Positions 34,936 through 44,836 of a stretch of 64,000 bases of DNA are shown piece by piece. Under the pieces are notes generated by a model, which saw only the letters and a list, made by a program, of their open reading frames with translations, was not told the DNA's origin and did not search any database. The position numbers were made by a program, and so were the translations under genes. The DNA is from Candidatus Gastranaerophilales bacterium. GTDB taxonomy: Bacteria > Cyanobacteriota > Vampirovibrionia > Gastranaerophilales > Gastranaerophilaceae. The DNA lies in the NCBI GenBank assembly GCA_947624325.1, contig CANQJT010000002.1, forward strand, positions 217,804 through 281,803, in the 5' to 3' direction. How positions within the stretch are numbered: the first letter of the stretch is position 1; the number at the start of each line of letters is the position of its first letter.

Positions 34936-36234
34936 TATGCCTGTAACAAGAACACATATTAATATTATCGGTGCCGCAAATTTTAGCAGAATATTAAATA
35001 TTCCGCCTAAAAAACCGGTACCGAATATTTTTTTCCAAAAATTTGGAATACACCAGCCTGCTACCAAACAAATTAACAGAGTGTTAAAAGGTAAGAAAAT
35101 ATTTGATGTTGAATAATCAAGTAAATCGAAAACTGTTTTATTAAATATTTTATAATTGCTCAAAATCCCGAAAGATAAGGATGCCGGAATACTTATTAAT
35201 CCGATTATTGCCGTTGCCAATATGGTGGATTTTTTTCTTGAAATTTTGAAATTATCAATAAAAGCGGCAACAGTTGTTTCCATCATGCTTATACCTGATG
35301 TAATAGAAGCAAAAAATAAAAGAGCAAAAAATATCAGTCCGAAAACAATTCCAAACGGGAGCTGAGAAAACATTTGAGGCATTGAAATGAAAGCCAGAGA
35401 AGCACCTGCTGAAGGTTCAACCCCGAAAGAAAAAACTATTGGAAATATCATAATTCCTGCAAGTATTGCAATGCTTGTGTCGCATAAAATAAGAGTATAT
35501 GCCGATTTTACAATATTTGTATTTTCTTTCATATAACTTCCGTAGGTTAAAATAGTTCCCATTCCTATACTTAATGTGAATAATGCCTGACCTAATGCAG
35601 TTAATACCATTGTTTTATCAAACCTTGAAAAATCGGGATGGAACATAAAGTCCAATCCTTCTTTTGCCCCGGGCAAGGTAAGTGCAAAAATTGCAAGTAT
35701 AAACAGCATTACCGCAAATAAAGGCATCATTAAATTATTTGCTTTTTCAATTCCGTCTTTTATTCCCCTAAACGGGAATATTGCAGTCATTATTAAAAAT
35801 AAAATTGTTAAAAAGCAAGGCATAAAAGCTTGTGCGCTGAAGGAGGAAAAATATATCGAAAAATTATCAGGGAGCTGTCCTGTTATAAATACCCATATAT
35901 AATTTAAAATCCAGCCTCCTACAACAAAATAAAAACAAGGAATTAATGTAACCGTTATAATACATAGCCAGCCAAGCCATTTAAATTTTGGATTTATTGT
36001 ATTGAAAGTATTAATAACATCTTTTTTGTAAATTTTCCCCAATCCCAGTTCACAGCATAAAGGAATTATGCAAATAAATGCAATTAACAGAAGATAAGTA
36101 AAAAGAAAAATAGCACCGCCGTTTTTTCCCATTATATAGGGAAATCTCCATATGTTGCCAAGCCCTACAGCACTTCCTACGGTCGCAATAATGAAACTAA
36201 TATGCGAACTCCACTCAGGTCTTTTTTCTTCCAT
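34933..36234 (-). CDS. Sodium-dependent transporter, NSS (SNF) family
   Basis: A 433-residue inner-membrane protein with about 11 spans and the LeuT fold. The first span has GSAVGLGNIWRFPYIMGKNGG, the family signature whose unwound helix binds Na+ and substrate. The sixth-span region reads LGQALFTLSIGMGTILTYGSYM. NSS members import amino acids or related amines with sodium. The substrate cannot be read from sequence alone. The 11-span length matches the short bacterial (Tyt1-like) branch. It stands alone, convergent with the GGGtGRT gene. Confidence 0.93.
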   Translation of the reverse strand: MEEKRPEWSSHISFIIATVGSAVGLGNIWRFPYIMGKNGGAIFLFTYLLLIAFICIIPLCCELGLGKIYKKDVINTFNTINPKFKWLGWLCIITVTLIPCFYFVVGGWILNYIWVFITGQLPDNFSIYFSSFSAQAFMPCFLTILFLIMTAIFPFRGIKDGIEKANNLMMPLFAVMLFILAIFALTLPGAKEGLDFMFHPDFSRFDKTMVLTALGQALFTLSIGMGTILTYGSYMKENTNIVKSAYTLILCDTSIAILAGIMIFPIVFSFGVEPSAGASLAFISMPQMFSQLPFGIVFGLIFFALLFFASITSGISMMETTVAAFIDNFKISRKKSTILATAIIGLISIPASLSFGILSNYKIFNKTVFDLLDYSTSNIFLPFNTLLICLVAGWCIPNFWKKIFGTGFLGGIFNILLKFAAPIILICVLVTGI

Positions 36235-36363
36235 ATTTTTTCTCCGGCAAGTACAAAATTAAGATAACATATTTTTTACTATTTGTTAATATTTTTCTTA
36301 AAACTGGCAAATAATTTTTTTACGTATATTATATTATATGTGGTCTTATAGGAGTATGTGTGC

Positions 36364-38181
36364 ATGCAAGTAACAAGCATTAAATCAATGATGTCATTCG
36401 GCAGAAGTTTGACTGCGAAAGAAAAAGAAGAATTTTCAGCCCTTCAAAATCAGGCAAAGAAAGCATTAAACCTTGGAAAAACCACGGCAACCATATTTGA
36501 TTTCAGTATCCCTACCAAGGAACATGATACGGGAATAGGAACGAGTTTTTCTTATGATGCTCAAAAAATGGCAGAATTTTTAAAAGCTATGTGCGGTATT
36601 AATTCTATACAGCTGCAGCCTCAGGGAGAAATTTCTAATTTTATCCGCTCTCCATACTCAGGAACAAGTTTTTCACTCGGTATGCATATTATTGATTTAA
36701 CAAAACTTAAGAGTGAAAAATATGGTAATTTACTTTCCGAAAATGATATAAATTCATCTTATATGAATCGTACAAGAAAATCAGATTCTGTTAATTATGA
36801 TAATGTTTTCAGTGAAGACGGACAAAAGGCAATGCTGAAAAAAGCATACTTAAAATTTGCAAAGCTCAGCAGTTCTTCGCCTTTAAAAAATGAATTTGAA
36901 AAATTTAAAAAAGAAAATACATACTGGCTTGAAAAAGATGCGTTGTTTGATGCGTGTGCACAATTAAATAACTCGGGGAATGTAAGAGATTGGCCGTACG
37001 AATATCAAAATGTTTTTGCAACAAAAGAAGGCAATAAAAAATTAATTGAAAATCTAAAAAAAGTTACCGATGAAAATGGTATAAATATAGTCGACTTTAG
37101 TGAATTTGTTCAATTTATAGCCGATAAACAACAAAAAGAATCCAAAGTTAATTTTAATAACCAAGGAATAGAAATATACGGTGACTGTCAAATTGGATTT
37201 TCAGATAAAGATGTATGGGCTCATAAGTCGGCATTTTATGATAATATTGATTTCGGTTGCGATATAGGAAATAATCAATATTCATGCTGGTCGCCTGCAA
37301 TTGACTTTAGAAAATTAACCTCAGATGCAGGAGAACTTTTATATAATAAATTTAACTTATTTTTTAAAAGATATAACGGAGTAAGAATAGATGCTGCTTG
37401 GCAGCTTATTAAACCTATTCTTTGTGAACCTGTTAAAGAATACGGTCACGATAAATTTGATTCAAACGGTAATAAGCTAGGCAGAAAAATATCAAGCCCT
37501 TATATTCCTGATGACGGCAGATATATTATAAAAAATATTATATTAAAAGCAGCCGATGATAATAATGTATCTCATGACAGGGTATTTTTAGAATTATTAG
37601 GCGGCAATGCTTATGATTCTTTAGATGCGGTAAAGAATACGGGAGCACAGTTAATCCATATAACTCGCTATTCTAAACAGGACTGGGGTAGAGTTAAACA
37701 TTATGAAGCCAGATCGGATAATAAATACCAAAACATGAGACCCGGTGATTATACCATAGGAATCGGTACACATGATGATCCTACTTTAATAGAGCAGGTA
37801 ACTACAAGAAAAGATTCTGTAAATAAAGCAGGAACTTTAGCCAGAGACTTAAATTTAAATTCATTTGAATTAAATTCATCTGATAAAAAACTTGCTGATG
37901 CTGCATTTGCCGAATTGTTTACAACAAAAAATCAATTTGCAACACTGCCCGATATCTTAGGTTCAGACAGAAGAATTAACGAGCCTAATACTAAAAATGC
38001 AAATTGGGCTTACAGAGCTACAAAAGATTATGAAAAAGAATATTTTGACAATTTGTCCAATGGCAGAGGCTTAAATTTTGCAGATGCATTAGTTAAAGCA
38101 TTAAAGGCAAAAGGTATAAATAATCCTGCTTTAATTAACGGTCTTAAAAAGTTTGATGCTATATTAAGACAACCTGAATAA
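36364..38181 (+). CDS. GH77-like 4-alpha-glucanotransferase with N-terminal 'SFG' tag
   Basis: A 605-residue divergent amylomaltase-type enzyme that would rearrange alpha-1,4-glucans. I use ATG 36364 (GGAG 9 nt upstream). GH77 marks: FLKAMCGINSIQLQP, YWLEKDALFDACA, EIYGDCQIGFSDKDVWAHK, WSPAIDFRKL, then the likely nucleophile Asp in GVRIDAAW (near 343), acid/base Glu in FLELLGG (near 407) and a third acid in GTHDDPTLIEQV (near 469). The start MQVTSIKSMMSFGRSLT carries the short tag (F12-G13) seen in eight other proteins here. No starch operon is adjacent. The catalytic triad appears intact though surrounding motifs are unusual. Confidence 0.8.
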   Translation: MQVTSIKSMMSFGRSLTAKEKEEFSALQNQAKKALNLGKTTATIFDFSIPTKEHDTGIGTSFSYDAQKMAEFLKAMCGINSIQLQPQGEISNFIRSPYSGTSFSLGMHIIDLTKLKSEKYGNLLSENDINSSYMNRTRKSDSVNYDNVFSEDGQKAMLKKAYLKFAKLSSSSPLKNEFEKFKKENTYWLEKDALFDACAQLNNSGNVRDWPYEYQNVFATKEGNKKLIENLKKVTDENGINIVDFSEFVQFIADKQQKESKVNFNNQGIEIYGDCQIGFSDKDVWAHKSAFYDNIDFGCDIGNNQYSCWSPAIDFRKLTSDAGELLYNKFNLFFKRYNGVRIDAAWQLIKPILCEPVKEYGHDKFDSNGNKLGRKISSPYIPDDGRYIIKNIILKAADDNNVSHDRVFLELLGGNAYDSLDAVKNTGAQLIHITRYSKQDWGRVKHYEARSDNKYQNMRPGDYTIGIGTHDDPTLIEQVTTRKDSVNKAGTLARDLNLNSFELNSSDKKLADAAFAELFTTKNQFATLPDILGSDRRINEPNTKNANWAYRATKDYEKEYFDNLSNGRGLNFADALVKALKAKGINNPALINGLKKFDAILRQPE

Positions 38182-38646
38182 TTATTCCGTAATTACTTGC
38201 TGTAAAAGTTCATCCATTGAAACTTTGGAGTCCATTTGCTCTTGGATTTCCGATAGTTGTTTTTCAATATTGAACTTTATTGTTTTCTTATTTTTATCTG
38301 ACTTTAGTCCTTTTATTATTTCATCATATACAATGTATGAGTTTAATTGCATATAGGATTTTATATCTTTTGCGTGCTTATTAGATTTTAAAAGGTTTTC
38401 GCTTCTTTCAAGAGTATATTTAAAAATGGAATCTACTATAAATTTATTTTGTCTTAGAGATTGTCTGTCAGATGTTGATAATAAAGAATTTAATAATATG
38501 TTTAAATGTTTATTAATTGTATTAAAAATACTTTTACTTTGTATCCAAGGAAGGGTTTTAAATAACATTTTTTTGCTTTGAGTTAATTTTGATTGTGTAT
38601 ATTTTATAAGTAAGTATTTTTTTAAATTGTCGCTTAATATTTGCAT
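38182..38646 (-). CDS. Unknown small helical protein
   Basis: A 154-residue Lys/Ser/Leu-rich protein, mostly predicted helix, with no signal peptide, membrane span or Cys. Segments such as NTINKHLNILLNSLLSTSDR and KQLSEIQEQMDSKVSMDELL suggest coiled-coil packing. GGGAAT lies upstream of ATG 38646. It abuts the convergent glucanotransferase with no gap at the stops. I do not recognise the family, and the context offers no function. Confidence 0.6.
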   Translation of the reverse strand: MQILSDNLKKYLLIKYTQSKLTQSKKMLFKTLPWIQSKSIFNTINKHLNILLNSLLSTSDRQSLRQNKFIVDSIFKYTLERSENLLKSNKHAKDIKSYMQLNSYIVYDEIIKGLKSDKNKKTIKFNIEKQLSEIQEQMDSKVSMDELLQQVITE

Positions 38647-38864
38647 TAGTGTAATTCCCTATATAACTATATCCGATTTATATCAATAAGTTATATCATA
38701 AAGATTTTTTAAATCCCTACTCTGTTTAGAGGGTATTTCACCAAATTATATAAAAATTGCACAATTTTCTTTATAAGTTCTTAATCTTTGAAATTATTGA
38801 CTTTCATGTAATTTTATGGTTTGCTGTAAATAGAGATTTTAATCACGAAAGGATTCGAAACATT

Positions 38865-41558
38865 ATGGCAACAAAGAGTAAATCTACTGCAAAAACTGCT
38901 GAAAAAAAAGCAGTAAAAAACAAAAAAAATGTTGATGCTTTAGAAAAAGCTTTGAATCAAAAAAATACTGTTGAAACCTTGGAACAGTTAGAAGTATTGA
39001 TTTCTAAAGTTAAAAAAGCTCAAAAGATATTTGAAACATACACTCAAGAACAAGTGGATGCAATATTTAAAGCCGCAGCAGCCGCTGCCGACAAGGCTCG
39101 TATTCCTCTTGCAAGAATGGCTGTTGAAGAAACAGGCATGGGTGTTTTAGAAGATAAAATTATTAAAAATCACTTTGCATCAGAATATATTTATAATAAA
39201 CATAAAAATGCTAAAACTTGCGGAATAATAAGAGAAGATAAGGCTAACGGTATAAAAGTCGTTGCTGAACCTTTAGGAGTTTTGGCAGGTATTGTTCCTA
39301 CAACAAACCCTACATCTACTGCTATTTTTAAGTCATTAATAGCATTAAAAACAAGAAACGGTATTATTTTCTCACCACATCCGAGAGCTACAAAATCAAC
39401 TATAGCAGCAGCTAAAGTTGTTCTGGAAGCCGCAGTTAAAGCAGGTGCTCCCGAAAATATTATAGGCTGGATTGATGTCCCATCTATTGAATTATCAAGT
39501 GCTTTAATGAACCATAAAGAAATAGATTGTATATTGGCAACAGGCGGCCCGGGTATGGTTAAAGCTGCATACTCATCAGGCAATCCGGCATTAGGTGTAG
39601 GCCCCGGCAATACTCCTGCGGTAATTGATGAAACTGCTGATATTAAAACGGCTGTTTCTTCAATTCTTATGTCTAAAACATTTGATAACGGTATGATTTG
39701 TGCATCAGAACAATCAGTTATTGTTGTTAAAGATGTTTATGAAGAAGTTAAAAAAGAATTTGTATATCGTGGTGCTTACCTTGTAAATAAAACCGAAACA
39801 CAAAAATTATTTGATTTACCTTTAATTGACCCTAAACGTGGTACTGCTAATGCTGCCGTTGTCGGTCAAACAGCTCATACAATAGCTAAATTGGCAGGTT
39901 TTAAAGTTCCCGATAATGCTAAAATATTATTGGTTGAAAGACCTAAAGTTGATTGGAATGACCCGTTCAGCCGTGAAAAATTATCACCTGTTTTATCAAT
40001 GTACAAAGCAAAGAATTTTGAAGAAGCGGCAGAAATGGCATATGAACTTGTTTCAAAAGGCGGAGCAGGTCATACTTCAGTTATTTATACTGATGAAAGA
40101 CATAAGGAAAGAATTGATAAATATGCCGAAAAAATGCCTACTTGCAGAGTTTTGGTTAATTCACCATCTTCTCAAGGCGGTATCGGCGACTTATATAACT
40201 TTAAATTAGAACCGTCTTTAACACTCGGCTGCGGTTCTTGGGGCGGTAATGCCGTTTCGGGTAACGTTGGTGTCGAAAACTTACTTAACTACAAAACCGT
40301 TGCTGAAAGGAGAGAAAATATGTTGTGGTTTAAGGTTCCGGCTAAAATTTACTTTAAAAGAGGTGCTACTGATTTAGCATTAAGAGAACTTGCCGGTAAA
40401 AAACGTGCATTTATTGTTACGGACAGATTCTTATTTAACTCAGGTGCCGTTGATACTATTACTAAAGTTCTTGATGAAATCGGCATTGAACATGAAGTAT
40501 TCTTTGATGTTAAACCTGACCCGACATTATCTACAATTAATCAGGCAATATCTATTTTAAGACCTTTTGAACCTGATGTTATTATTGCATTAGGCGGAGG
40601 TTCTCCTATGGATGCCGCTAAAATATTATGGTTAATGTATGAACAGCCTGAAACTAATTTCTCTGATATTTCTATGAGATTTATGGATATCAGAAAAAGA
40701 ATTTGTTCAATTCCTGATCTTGGTAAAAAGGCAACAATGGTTGCAATTCCTACAACATCAGGTACAGGAAGTGAAGTTACTCCGTTTGCTATTATTACGG
40801 ATGATGAAACACATGTTAAATATGCAATTGCTGATTATGCACTAACTCCTAATATGGCAATCGTAGACCCGAACTTTGTCGATGGAATGCCTAAAGGTTT
40901 AACTTCCGCTTCAGGTATTGATGCTTTAGTTCACGCACTTGAAGCTTATGTTTCAAATATGGCAACAAACTTTACAAATTCAAATGCTTTAGAAGCAACA
41001 AAATTGGTATTCAGGTACTTAGAACGGTCATATAATGAAGGTGCAAATGATCCTATAGCAAGAGAAAAAATGCACTATGCAGCTACTATTGCAGGTATGG
41101 CATTTGCTAACTCGTTCTTAGGTGTTTGCCACTCTATGGCTCATAAATTAGGTGCAATGTATCATGTACCTCACGGTGTAGCTAATGCTTTATTAATCAG
41201 ACAGGTTATTAAATATAATGCTTCTGATGCACCTAAAAAACAAGCTACATTCCCTCAGTACAAGTTCCCTTGTGCAAAAACAAGATACGGACAAGTGGCT
41301 GATGAGCTTGGTTTGGGCGGTAAGAATGATGATGAAAAAGTCGAATTGCTTATTAAAGCCGTTGATAACCTTATGAAGAAAATTAATCTTCCAAATTCTA
41401 TCAAAGACTTTGGTGTTGATGAAAAGACCTTTATGGCAAACTTGGATGAACTTGTTGAACTCGCATTTGATGATCAATGCACGGGCGCAAACCCTGTTTA
41501 TCCGTTAATGTCAGACATAAAGAAAATATACCTTGATGCTTATAAAGGTATTGTGTAA
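38865..41558 (+). CDS. adhE: Bifunctional acetaldehyde/alcohol dehydrogenase AdhE
   Basis: An 897-residue AdhE that reduces acetyl-CoA to ethanol through acetaldehyde using two NADH. I start at ATG 38865 (MATKSKSTAKTAEKK); an upstream open stretch is not family-like. Residues 50-480 are the CoA-acylating aldehyde dehydrogenase (catalytic Cys in NGMICASEQS near 277). Residues 490-890 are the Fe-dependent alcohol dehydrogenase (GGGSPMDAAKILW and the metal-binding His in CHSMAHKLGAMYHVPHG). A Lys/Ala-rich N-terminal extension of about 40 residues is unusual. The NADH sensor gene rex follows, so redox control is likely, though I see no clear Rex site in the promoter. Confidence 0.97.
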   Translation: MATKSKSTAKTAEKKAVKNKKNVDALEKALNQKNTVETLEQLEVLISKVKKAQKIFETYTQEQVDAIFKAAAAAADKARIPLARMAVEETGMGVLEDKIIKNHFASEYIYNKHKNAKTCGIIREDKANGIKVVAEPLGVLAGIVPTTNPTSTAIFKSLIALKTRNGIIFSPHPRATKSTIAAAKVVLEAAVKAGAPENIIGWIDVPSIELSSALMNHKEIDCILATGGPGMVKAAYSSGNPALGVGPGNTPAVIDETADIKTAVSSILMSKTFDNGMICASEQSVIVVKDVYEEVKKEFVYRGAYLVNKTETQKLFDLPLIDPKRGTANAAVVGQTAHTIAKLAGFKVPDNAKILLVERPKVDWNDPFSREKLSPVLSMYKAKNFEEAAEMAYELVSKGGAGHTSVIYTDERHKERIDKYAEKMPTCRVLVNSPSSQGGIGDLYNFKLEPSLTLGCGSWGGNAVSGNVGVENLLNYKTVAERRENMLWFKVPAKIYFKRGATDLALRELAGKKRAFIVTDRFLFNSGAVDTITKVLDEIGIEHEVFFDVKPDPTLSTINQAISILRPFEPDVIIALGGGSPMDAAKILWLMYEQPETNFSDISMRFMDIRKRICSIPDLGKKATMVAIPTTSGTGSEVTPFAIITDDETHVKYAIADYALTPNMAIVDPNFVDGMPKGLTSASGIDALVHALEAYVSNMATNFTNSNALEATKLVFRYLERSYNEGANDPIAREKMHYAATIAGMAFANSFLGVCHSMAHKLGAMYHVPHGVANALLIRQVIKYNASDAPKKQATFPQYKFPCAKTRYGQVADELGLGGKNDDEKVELLIKAVDNLMKKINLPNSIKDFGVDEKTFMANLDELVELAFDDQCTGANPVYPLMSDIKKIYLDAYKGIV

Positions 41559-41568
41559 ATTATTTTCA

Positions 41569-41602
41569 ATAAGAGGAACGAATTTCGTTCCTCTTATTTT
41601 TT
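41569..41602 (+). terminator. Strong terminator between adhE and rex
   Basis: AATAAGAGGAACGAA pairs with TTCGTTCCTCTTATT, then a T-run. The T-rich 3' end lies only about 10 nt before the rex GTG. Confidence 0.9.
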
Positions 41603-41613
41603 GAGGTTTTGTT

Positions 41614-42240
41614 GTGAAAAAAGTTATTTCCGATAAAGTTATTAACAGATTAACTCTTTATCATAGTATTTTAACTGATTATATTGATAAAAATATTGAA
41701 TATATATCAAGTCCGCAAATAGCTGATTTATTGCATATTGATAATACTCAAGTAAGAAAAGATATAGCACTTTTAAAATATAAAGGAAAGTGCAAGGTCG
41801 GATACCAAGTTTATGATTTAAAAAATTTAATAGAAGAAACTTTAAAGTTTAAGACTATAAAAAATGCGTATATAGTAGGTGCCGGCAATCTTGCTATGGC
41901 ACTTGCCAAGTATGATAATTTTGAAGCATACGGATTTCATATTTCAGCTCTTTTTGACAACAGTTATTTAAAAATAGGTACAATCATTAACGGTAAAAAA
42001 GTTTATGATATTGATAGATTACCCGAAATGGCAGAAAGACAAGATGTTAAAATTGCCATTTTAACTGTTCCGAGGCAATTTGCTCAAGAAGTTACTGATT
42101 TTTTAGTTAAATCAGGTATTAAATATATTTGGAATTTTACTCCCTGTGTTTTAAATGTTCCTAATTTCGTTCAGGTTTGGAATGAAAATTTAATAGGAAA
42201 TTTCCTTCAATTTACAGTAAATCATGATATTGACAACTAA
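41614..42240 (+). CDS. rex: Rex, NADH/NAD+-sensing transcriptional repressor
   Basis: A 208-residue Rex. GTG start at 41614 with GAGG 8 nt upstream. The N-terminal winged helix (about 1-75) has YISSPQIADLLHIDNTQVRKD, then IALLKYKGKCKVGYQV. The Rossmann NAD(H) domain starts with YIVGAGNLAMALAKYDNF (usual GAGNLGxAL, here A for G) and ends with the domain-swapped helix (GNFLQFTVNHD). Rex releases DNA when NADH rises, freeing fermentation genes such as adhE, its neighbour here. The strong terminator before it means it is not simply read through from adhE. Confidence 0.95.
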   Translation: MKKVISDKVINRLTLYHSILTDYIDKNIEYISSPQIADLLHIDNTQVRKDIALLKYKGKCKVGYQVYDLKNLIEETLKFKTIKNAYIVGAGNLAMALAKYDNFEAYGFHISALFDNSYLKIGTIINGKKVYDIDRLPEMAERQDVKIAILTVPRQFAQEVTDFLVKSGIKYIWNFTPCVLNVPNFVQVWNENLIGNFLQFTVNHDIDN

Positions 42241-42306
42241 TTAGCAAAAAATTTTTTTACTGTTTTTAGTTTTAATGTCAATGTAAAAGAAAGGAATTAA
42301 AATAAA

Positions 42307-42672
42307 ATGCAAGTAACTTTTTCCCCAAATTATGGAAATGTAAATTTTAGCGCAAGACAGAACTCTAATCGCCGTCATATAGAGTGGGTTGATAATTTTT
42401 ATATAATATCACCTGATGCTAATGTAGTTAAATCACCTGATGGCTTATATAATTATGCGGCAATAAAAAATGATATATTATCTCAAAAAACATTACAAAC
42501 TCCTATCGCAGAAAGTATGAAAAAACGAGCATTACCTACAGGTCATTATGTTGTTGCTAAATATCAGGACATCCAAGGTAAAAATGGTGAAGTTGACATG
42601 GCTAAAGTTGAAAAAATCGCTAAAAAACATAATGAAAAAGCATCAACAAGTTATAAATTTGATGTAATTTAA
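42307..42672 (+). CDS. Small unknown protein with N-terminal 'NFSAR' tag
   Basis: A 121-residue protein starting MQVTFSPNYGNVNFSARQN; the motif NVNFSA (F14) is the short tag found at the start of eight other proteins nearby. The rest is soluble, with IEWVDNFYIISPDANVVK, GHYVVAKYQDIQGKNGEVDM and a Lys-rich end. AAAGGAATT precedes the ATG and a terminator follows, so it is a single-gene unit. It has no named family that I know. Its MQVTF start is close to the MRVLF and MKIMF starts of the neighbouring NUMOD1-like repeat proteins. Confidence 0.65.
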   Translation: MQVTFSPNYGNVNFSARQNSNRRHIEWVDNFYIISPDANVVKSPDGLYNYAAIKNDILSQKTLQTPIAESMKKRALPTGHYVVAKYQDIQGKNGEVDMAKVEKIAKKHNEKASTSYKFDVI

Positions 42673-42680
42673 GTGTTTTA

Positions 42681-42709
42681 AAAAGCCGAAGGTTTGTCTT
42701 CGGCTTTTT
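42681..42709 (+). terminator. Terminator after the small tagged protein
   Basis: AAAAGCCGAAG-gtttgt-CTTCGGCTTTTT hairpin with a T-run. Confidence 0.9.
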
Positions 42710-42756
42710 ATTTCTAAAATTTTATCCCACTAATATTATGAGAAAGATAAAAAATA

Positions 42757-44832
42757 ATGAGAGTGTTATTTAATCCATGTAGAATCTCAAATCATTTAAG
42801 TTTTAAAGCAGGTGTTAAGCCCTATATTTATGCTGTTAAAGATGATTTATCCTGTGATAAATTTCAAGGAACATCAGAAATACAAGAAAAATTAGGTATT
42901 AATCCAAAATCTGTTTCGGGATGTTTATGCGGTCATATAAAAAAAACAAAGAATTATTATTTCTTTAAAGCCTCAGAAATTGAAAGTAAGGATGATAACG
43001 GAAATTTTGTTTTAGATAATGATAAACTTAAAGCTAAAATAAGTGAAGTTAATAATATTCCCGATGGGCATAAAGGTAAGGTTATACCGGTGTATTCTGT
43101 TGATGAAAAAGGCAATTATAAAAAATTTGCTAATGAGAAAGAAGCAGCAGAGTATTATGGTATGGAACCATCAAATATGAGATATCATATGTCTCATGGC
43201 GGAGGGAAGAATCAGATTTTTGTTTTTGCTTCAAAACTGGAAAAAAAAGATGAAAACGGCAATATAATTATTGATACTACTGCACTTAAAGAATTACAAA
43301 TAAAAGCTTATGAATTAAAAAATGAAAATACTTTGTATGCAATTCATAAAAACGGTACATATGAAAGGTATAATTCACAATTAGAAGCATCTGAAAAACT
43401 GGGAATAGCACCTTCAAGAATATCTAACTGTATTACGGGAAGAAAAAATACTGCCGGCGACTATACTTTTGTAAAAGCTTTAGATGTTCAAGTCAGAAAT
43501 GATGACGGAAGTTATTATGTTGATGAAGAAAAAATAAATGAAATATTAATACAAAAATTTTCAAGAAAACATTTAAAAGAAATAGCCGGTAAACCTGTTT
43601 ATGCCGTAGGATTGGATGGTAAGTATAAAAAGTTTGATGATATCTCAATCGCAGGAAGAGAACTTAATATATCAGAGGATAATATAATCAGGTTTTTGCA
43701 AGGTGAATTTGCCAGTGTAGGCAGATATAAGTTTGTAAAAGCATCTGAAGTAGAAGATATTCAGCCTGATGGCAGTATACTCATAAATCAAGCTAAAATA
43801 AATGAACTTTCCCAAGGTATCCGTATTAAAAACAGTCCCGTCTACCTTGTTGATGAAAATGGTAATTATGACAGATATACTATCCAAAGAGAAGCAGCAG
43901 AAAAAATTGGGGTCGCATGTGATAAAATTTCCTCGGGAGCAAAAGGCATAAGAAAAATTGTAAAGGGTTACGTTATTATTTATGCAAGCGATGTTGAAAC
44001 AAAACAACCTGACGGAACTTATAAATTAGATATTGATAAATTAAATGTAATTAATAAAGAAAGAAGAACAAGAAAACATATTGAAAAATTCAGACCTGAT
44101 TTTAATAAACCTCGAAATACTAATTCAGATATACCAAAAATCAAACCGCAAAAACCTAAAACAGTAAAACCTGCCAATAAACCTGATATTCAGGCTGATA
44201 AAAAACCTGTGAATGAAATTGTTCAGAAAAAACAAAAATCCGCAGTTAATCAAATAAAATCTGAAAAGCCTGTAAAACAGAAGGAAATAAAAAATAAAAC
44301 AGGTCACGAATTATATGCTGTTAATAAAAAGGGAAAATTGGTACAATACAGCGGAGTAACCGAAGCATCAATGAAACTTGGTATTTCTCCTGCCGAGATT
44401 GTTAATTGTGTTAGCGGTGTAACAGCTTGTGTTAAAGGTTTGAAATTTATCTATGCTAAAAACATTGAAAAAATATTGCCCGACGGTACTTCCTGTGTAG
44501 ATAAGGATAAATTAAATGATATTGTTCAATCATTTACTCCTGAAGTTAAACCAATTAACAAAATTAAACAGTTACCATCATATATATATGTAATGACAAG
44601 GAAAGGCAGAGTATTAAAGTTTAATTCCAGTGAACAAATTGAAAAAGAGACAAAAATCCCTGCTTTTATGGTGGAAGATTCACTTGATAAGCCTGAATGT
44701 ATAGTAAAAGGCTGTATATTTTTAAGTGCAGGTGAAGCAATGAAACTTGATGAAAACGGCAGTTATGTTGATGATAAAGATAAATTAAAACGTCTTTATT
44801 ATGAAGTCTTTGGAAATAACAAAAAGGAATAA
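42757..44832 (+). CDS. Protein of seven NUMOD1-like repeats with 'SFKAG' tag
   Basis: A 691-residue protein. The tag MRVLFNPCRISNHLSFKAG (F16-K17-A18) is followed by seven repeats of about 80-85 residues. Each has a strand pair (V-Y-A/S-V-D-x-x-G-x-Y-x-x-F/Y), then EAAEKLGI-type helix, turn, and a second helix (S-x-I-S-N-C-x-x-G), then a closing strand (GYxFVxASD) and an acidic DGxxxxDxxKI end. The first part matches the NUMOD1 helix-turn-helix module found on homing nucleases. Here there is no nuclease. A Lys/Pro linker (about residues 445-510) precedes the last two repeats. It could bind DNA in modular fashion; that is inference. First of three neighbouring paralogues. Confidence 0.75.
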   Translation: MRVLFNPCRISNHLSFKAGVKPYIYAVKDDLSCDKFQGTSEIQEKLGINPKSVSGCLCGHIKKTKNYYFFKASEIESKDDNGNFVLDNDKLKAKISEVNNIPDGHKGKVIPVYSVDEKGNYKKFANEKEAAEYYGMEPSNMRYHMSHGGGKNQIFVFASKLEKKDENGNIIIDTTALKELQIKAYELKNENTLYAIHKNGTYERYNSQLEASEKLGIAPSRISNCITGRKNTAGDYTFVKALDVQVRNDDGSYYVDEEKINEILIQKFSRKHLKEIAGKPVYAVGLDGKYKKFDDISIAGRELNISEDNIIRFLQGEFASVGRYKFVKASEVEDIQPDGSILINQAKINELSQGIRIKNSPVYLVDENGNYDRYTIQREAAEKIGVACDKISSGAKGIRKIVKGYVIIYASDVETKQPDGTYKLDIDKLNVINKERRTRKHIEKFRPDFNKPRNTNSDIPKIKPQKPKTVKPANKPDIQADKKPVNEIVQKKQKSAVNQIKSEKPVKQKEIKNKTGHELYAVNKKGKLVQYSGVTEASMKLGISPAEIVNCVSGVTACVKGLKFIYAKNIEKILPDGTSCVDKDKLNDIVQSFTPEVKPINKIKQLPSYIYVMTRKGRVLKFNSSEQIEKETKIPAFMVEDSLDKPECIVKGCIFLSAGEAMKLDENGSYVDDKDKLKRLYYEVFGNNKKE

Positions 44833-44836
44833 AAAA

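Noticed and set aside
38757..38864. Upstream extension of AdhE
   Set aside because: The added 36 residues are not family-like, the region is AT-rich promoter sequence, and ATG 38865 gives a sensible start.
38647..38864. Rex operator before adhE
   Set aside because: AAATTA...TAATTT symmetry exists, but no sequence close to the known Rex consensus was found.
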